9,466 bases of DNA from Mageeibacillus sp. UBA5436 (GTDB taxonomy: Bacteria; Bacillota; Clostridia; Saccharofermentanales; DTU023). Below the pieces are notes generated by a model. That model did no database searches. It was not told the origin of the DNA and worked only from the letters and a program-made list of their open reading frames with translations. Positions 6,794 through 9,466 of the stretch are shown in pieces; the stretch's first letter is position 1; each line of letters starts with the position of its first letter. The DNA is taken from contig DIRM01000045.1 of assembly GCA_002427545.1 (NCBI GenBank), positions 1-9,466 on the forward strand, given 5' to 3'. The position numbers were made by a program, and so were the translations under genes.

Positions 6794-7864
6794 TTAGCTT
6801 CTCAAACTTTCTAATATTCTAAATTTATAATTTTTATAATTAAATGTTTGTGCTGATCTTTTAACGCTTTCAATATTTGGTAATTTTTTATTATAAGAAA
6901 TCAAATCATTTAAAATCTGAATTAATTGTTTTTTGTTTCCCATCTCATAAAGCCAGCCATTATTTTTATTTACTATATCTTTTGTTCCTGTTGGACAATT
7001 AGATGAAATAACAGCAACACCTCTAGCTATTGCTTCAATCAAAACCATAGGTAATCCCTCAAATTTTGAGGTTAACACTAATACATCGGCTTTACTGATA
7101 TGAGACCAGACATCTTTATAAAATCCCTTAAAATTTATATTGTTACGCGTCTCATTATTAGCAAGTTTCAATAATTTTTCTTGTGTATGTTTATCTACCT
7201 TGCCATATAGATCACAATTCCAATTTCCTTTTAATCCATTCAATGCCTCTATCAATTCAGACACATTTTTTTGCCCTGAATAATCAATACGCCCAATATA
7301 AATAAAATGGTTATGATTATGGCTTCGCGGAATTAAACCAATATTATTAAAGGAAATAGGATTATAAACAACGTATATTTTGGAATCTGCTATTCCCATA
7401 GAAAGTAGTTCTTCTCGTATTCCACTGCTAATTGCCCAAAATTTGTCTGCACAGCTTAAATATCTTCTTTTAACTTTTTTCATCTTAAAAGAATAATGAT
7501 ACCATGCAATGACTTGAGTATTAGGAGATACTTTCTTTTTAAATTTGAATGCCAATGTCCAAATTATAGGATTTGTTGCAATAAAAAAAGTGGGCTGTTC
7601 CTTTTTTAAGATTTTGTGTATTAAAAAAGGCATTATTAAAATATAACACATTAATTGAATTATTCTCTTATTTGAAAATTTATAAACTTTTTTAGGCCAT
7701 TTTTTCATCCAATTTGAATATTTTGTTCCACCGAAGCTGATTAATTTCCAATTCAAATTTGATTCTTGAGAATTCTTTACTACTGCATCATAAAAATTTT
7801 TTATTACTGTTTCTGTTCCACCATTACCACTAAGATACGGTACCGCTACAATAGCTTTTTTCAT
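6794..7864 (-). CDS. GT4-type glycosyltransferase (GT-B fold)
   Basis: This 356-aa transferase belongs to the GT4-like retaining group. The first Rossmann strand and glycine loop are at 2-19 (KKAIVAVPYL, then GGTET at 15-19). TNPIIWTLAFKFKKK is at 97-111, AWYHYSFKMKK at 120-130, YNPI at 167-170, the inter-domain opening YIGRIDYSGQKNVSEL at 189-204, and the donor-binding E-x7-E (E269, E277) in FEGLPMVLIEA, followed by CPTGTKDIVN (290-299). It probably adds a sugar to the lipid-linked EPS unit on the inner membrane face; donor unknown. The reading frame stays open upstream to a TTG at 7954, but that would overlap the previous gene by 83 bases. The ATG at 7864 has AAGGG at 7869-7873 and gives the canonical family N-terminus, so I chose it. 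The next gene is a paralogue of this one, 5 bases downstream. Confidence 0.92.
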   Translation of the reverse strand: MKKAIVAVPYLSGNGGTETVIKNFYDAVVKNSQESNLNWKLISFGGTKYSNWMKKWPKKVYKFSNKRIIQLMCYILIMPFLIHKILKKEQPTFFIATNPIIWTLAFKFKKKVSPNTQVIAWYHYSFKMKKVKRRYLSCADKFWAISSGIREELLSMGIADSKIYVVYNPISFNNIGLIPRSHNHNHFIYIGRIDYSGQKNVSELIEALNGLKGNWNCDLYGKVDKHTQEKLLKLANNETRNNINFKGFYKDVWSHISKADVLVLTSKFEGLPMVLIEAIARGVAVISSNCPTGTKDIVNKNNGWLYEMGNKKQLIQILNDLISYNKKLPNIESVKRSAQTFNYKNYKFRILESLRS

Positions 7865-7868
7865 TTTA

Positions 7869-7873
7869 CCCTT
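7869..7873 (-). promoter_or_regulatory. Ribosome binding site for the GT4 gene start at 7864
   Basis: On the minus strand AAGGG overlaps the TAA stop of the DUF4422 gene and lies 4 bases before the ATG at 7864. The spacing is short but usable. It supports 7864 over the upstream TTG at 7954. Confidence 0.5.
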
Positions 7874-8648
7874 AATTAAAATGCGTTTTTGTCTTAATTC
7901 CAATTTTTCTTTCAACAAGTGAGACAGCTTTTTGAAAATTCTTCTTTCCTCCAAGCTGCTCCCACTTAACTTCAGTTGCTTGAAAATTATTTGTCTCTAG
8001 CCATACATCCATTAACAATTCAGAAATATAACCAAACACTCTTCTTTCTTGAACTGAATAGTTTGAAATATCAATCTGTGATTCGACTTTTTCCAAAACT
8101 CCAAAAATAAAACTACAGTATGATTCAAATGCAACTTTCCGCATGATAAACATATTAAACATATGAGCTTTCTTCCGTTGCATAACTTTATCAAAATTAA
8201 TTAGATACTGAGGATAATATTTTTTTATTATTTCACGTGTTTTATCTAGTGGCTCTTTATGATGAGCATGTATATAATGTGAATAATTACTTTCAATATA
8301 ATAGTTTCTCTTTTTAGGAAGAATAACATCATACTTTGAAAGTAGTTTTTCTATTTTCGGTTTACTTAAAACATTGTTTAATGAATAAGGCTTAGTATCA
8401 AAAAAGAGACGACGATAGTGAACAAGACCAATTGCGTCTACATCCTTCAAATTTTTCCAAGCCCAATAAACTGCCGTCAATTCATTATAGTTTGGATTTT
8501 TAGAAGAAATATTTTCGCCTTCGTCGTCTCTTTGATATTTAATGCCGGGCTTATAATTTTTAGCCGCACCTACTAAAACTGGTAAATATCCCTCTGCGTG
8601 TGGCATAGGAAATTTTTTATGTGCAGCAACTAATATTTCTATTTTCAT
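7872..8648 (-). CDS. DUF4422 family glycosyltransferase
   Basis: This 258-aa protein matches the DUF4422 family, common in Gram-positive capsule and EPS clusters and annotated as glycosyltransferase or EPS biosynthesis protein. Recognisable blocks are the start KIEILVAAHKKFPMP (2-16), DDEGENISSKNPNYNELTAV (41-60) followed by YWAWKN (61-66), GLVHYRR (74-80), YDVILPKKRNYY (106-117), HMFNMFIMRK (162-171) and QERRVFGYISELLMDVWL (200-217). The order and length agree with complete family members. By context it acts early in repeat-unit assembly, since it is the first transferase gene after the priming enzyme, and may add the second sugar; gene order is only a weak guide to this. No signal peptide or membrane segment is visible. 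The ATG has GGAG four bases upstream, and the gene starts 15 bases after the priming transferase stop. The donor is unknown. Confidence 0.9.
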   Translation of the reverse strand: MKIEILVAAHKKFPMPHAEGYLPVLVGAAKNYKPGIKYQRDDEGENISSKNPNYNELTAVYWAWKNLKDVDAIGLVHYRRLFFDTKPYSLNNVLSKPKIEKLLSKYDVILPKKRNYYIESNYSHYIHAHHKEPLDKTREIIKKYYPQYLINFDKVMQRKKAHMFNMFIMRKVAFESYCSFIFGVLEKVESQIDISNYSVQERRVFGYISELLMDVWLETNNFQATEVKWEQLGGKKNFQKAVSLVERKIGIKTKTHFN

Positions 8649-8663
8649 AGATCTCCAAATATT

Positions 8664-9311
8664 CTAATACGCTCCATTAGGATGAATCATTACACCAATA
8701 GTTCTAAAAATAATTCCTAAATCATAGAAAAATCCACTATGATTGATGTAATCCAAATCCAATTCAACCATTTCATCAAAATCTGCATCGTTACGTTTAG
8801 TTACTTGCCATAAGCCAGTACAACCAGGAGTAACCGACAAACGCTGCAAATCATAATCAGTATATTCTTCTACTTCTGAAGGCAATGGTGGACGAGGGCC
8901 AACCAAAGATATATCGCCAATCAATACGTTCCAAAGCTGTGGCAATTCATCAAGACTATACTTCCTAATCGTATGCCCAATTTTTGTAATTCTTGGATCA
9001 TCTTTAATCTTAAACATTGCTCCATCAATTTCGTTTTGATCTTCTAGCTGATCAACCAATTGATCTGCGTTAACAATCATCGAACGAAACTTATACATTT
9101 TAAATGGTTTACCATCCTTACCGATTCGCTCTTGCAAATAGAAAGCTGGACCACCATCTTCATGCCTAATTAAAATTGCCAGCACTAAAAATAATGGTGA
9201 CAAGATGATTAGTGCACAGGCACTAGCTACAATATCAAGAGTACGTTTAAAAAAATGATAGATGAAACGTCCCTTTACTTTATTTTGATCTAATTTTACT
9301 CTCTCCATCAT
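8664..9311 (-). CDS. epsE: Priming undecaprenyl-phosphate glycosyl-1-phosphate transferase
   Basis: This enzyme starts the repeat unit by moving a hexose-1-phosphate (usually glucose or galactose) from a UDP-sugar to undecaprenyl phosphate. Numbering is from the ATG at 9311 (215 aa, the short form with a single N-terminal membrane anchor). The sequence has KRTLDIV at 22-28, a hydrophobic re-entrant/anchor segment at about 29-49 with its conserved proline (SPLF), YKFRSM at 73-78, DDPRITKIG at 104-112, the catalytic SLDELPQLWNVLIGDISLVG block at 119-138 followed by PRPPLP, and VTPGCTGLWQV at 160-170. All conserved parts of the PglC/WbaP C-terminal catalytic domain are present. Start codons cluster at 9317, 9311 and 9308. 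The AGGA at 9320-9323 is 2 bases from the first, 8 from the second and 11 from the third, so 9311 is favoured. The hexose cannot be settled from sequence. Confidence 0.95.
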   Translation of the reverse strand: MMERVKLDQNKVKGRFIYHFFKRTLDIVASACALIILSPLFLVLAILIRHEDGGPAFYLQERIGKDGKPFKMYKFRSMIVNADQLVDQLEDQNEIDGAMFKIKDDPRITKIGHTIRKYSLDELPQLWNVLIGDISLVGPRPPLPSEVEEYTDYDLQRLSVTPGCTGLWQVTKRNDADFDEMVELDLDYINHSGFFYDLGIIFRTIGVMIHPNGAY

Positions 9312-9319
9312 CAACATTT

Positions 9320-9323
9320 TCCT
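9320..9323 (-). promoter_or_regulatory. Ribosome binding site for the priming transferase
   Basis: AGGA on the minus strand lies between the phosphatase stop and the clustered ATGs. Spacing of 8 bases to the ATG at 9311, against 2 to the ATG at 9317, argues for the internal start. Confidence 0.5.
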
Positions 9324-9344
9324 AAAGTCTCGCTATTCCTTATC

Positions 9345-9466
9345 CTAAAACAACCAAAACTTCTTCTTTTTCTTTAATGGTCGCCAGTCGAGCTGCACGT
9401 CATCGCCATTGACAATCGCTTGCGCGTTATCACGAAATTCTTGAGCTCTTTCACTCCCAAATTCGT
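9345..9466 (-). CDS. epsD: EpsD/CpsB-type tyrosine-protein phosphatase, C-terminal end (cut by window edge)
   Basis: The last 39 codons of a gene entering from the right edge read EFGSERAQEFRDNAQAIVNG (1-20) and end in a W-R-P-L, five lysines, F-W-L-F and TAG. An F-G-x-x-x-R-x-x-x-F-x-x-N-A helix followed by a basic W/F-rich tail is what I recognise from the C-terminus of the PHP-type tyrosine phosphatases (CpsB/YwqE/EpsD, also called Wzb in lactobacilli) that sit just before the priming transferase. By family, the protein dephosphorylates the EPS tyrosine kinase (CpsD/EpsC type) and so controls chain length and output. No catalytic histidine or aspartate falls inside the window, so the call rests on this tail and on gene order. 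The stop is 33 bases before the priming transferase start chosen here. Confidence 0.7.
   Translation of the reverse strand, partial: EFGSERAQEFRDNAQAIVNGDDVQLDWRPLKKKKKFWLF

Noticed and set aside
7865..7954. 30-residue N-terminal extension of the first GT4 protein from a TTG
   Set aside because: It would overlap the DUF4422 gene by 83 bases, begins with TTG, and places extra residues before a canonical GT-B first strand; the ATG at 7864 has its own site.
8012..8194. Minus-strand open frame of 60 codons
   Set aside because: It is an alternative frame inside the DUF4422 gene, whose own motifs cover this part.
1..9466. CRISPR array, insertion sequence, tRNA or rRNA gene, attachment site
   Set aside because: No spaced direct repeats, transposase-like frame, terminal inverted repeats or RNA-gene sequence were seen; minus-strand coding genes occupy almost the whole window.

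Overview
The window looks like the variable centre of an exopolysaccharide (EPS) or capsule gene cluster from a low-GC Gram-positive bacterium, most likely a Lactobacillus of the acidophilus/johnsonii/helveticus group. The grounds are the gene order (EpsD-type phosphatase end, short EpsE-type priming transferase, glycosyltransferases, polymerase, glf, flippase), the AT-rich composition, AAGG/GAGG-type ribosome binding sites, and the lysine-rich WLF-type tail of the phosphatase. The genus is inferred from recognition of this layout and was not tested by a search.

Every gene lies on the minus strand, so transcription runs from high to low coordinates. In transcription order they are: the last 39 codons of an EpsD/CpsB-type tyrosine-protein phosphatase (9345-9466); the priming glycosyl-1-phosphate transferase (8664-9311); a DUF4422 glycosyltransferase (7872-8648); two tandem paralogous GT4-type glycosyltransferases (6794-7864 and 5559-6788); a multi-spanning Wzy-type polymerase (4408-5562); two tandem paralogous GT-D (DUF1792) glycosyltransferases (3490-4404 and 2589-3485); a galactofuranosyltransferase-like protein (1499-2563); UDP-galactopyranose mutase glf (378-1493); and the first 124 codons of a Wzx-type flippase that runs off the left edge (1-372). 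Gaps between genes are about 0-33 bases, and one pair overlaps as ATGA. I saw no internal promoter or terminator, so this is probably one long polycistronic unit whose promoter lies beyond the right edge. No stretch over 300 bases lacks a gene.

Together the genes describe a Wzx/Wzy-dependent pathway. The priming enzyme places a sugar-1-phosphate on undecaprenyl phosphate. Up to six further transferases then extend the repeat unit, including one that probably uses the UDP-galactofuranose made by Glf. Wzx flips the lipid-linked unit and Wzy polymerises it outside the membrane. If every transferase is active and adds one residue, the repeat unit would hold about seven sugars, at least one of them galactofuranose.

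The most notable point is that the second GT4 protein (5559-6788) looks like a chimera. Its first ~48 residues form two hydrophobic segments resembling the start of an unrelated membrane protein. They replace the first Rossmann strand that its neighbour and paralogue keeps. The window is also a compositional mosaic: the middle (about 1500-8650) is much more AT-rich than glf/wzx on one side and the priming gene on the other, as expected for an exchangeable serotype cassette. Apart from these points it is a recognisable EPS locus, and I found no convincing wholly new system.
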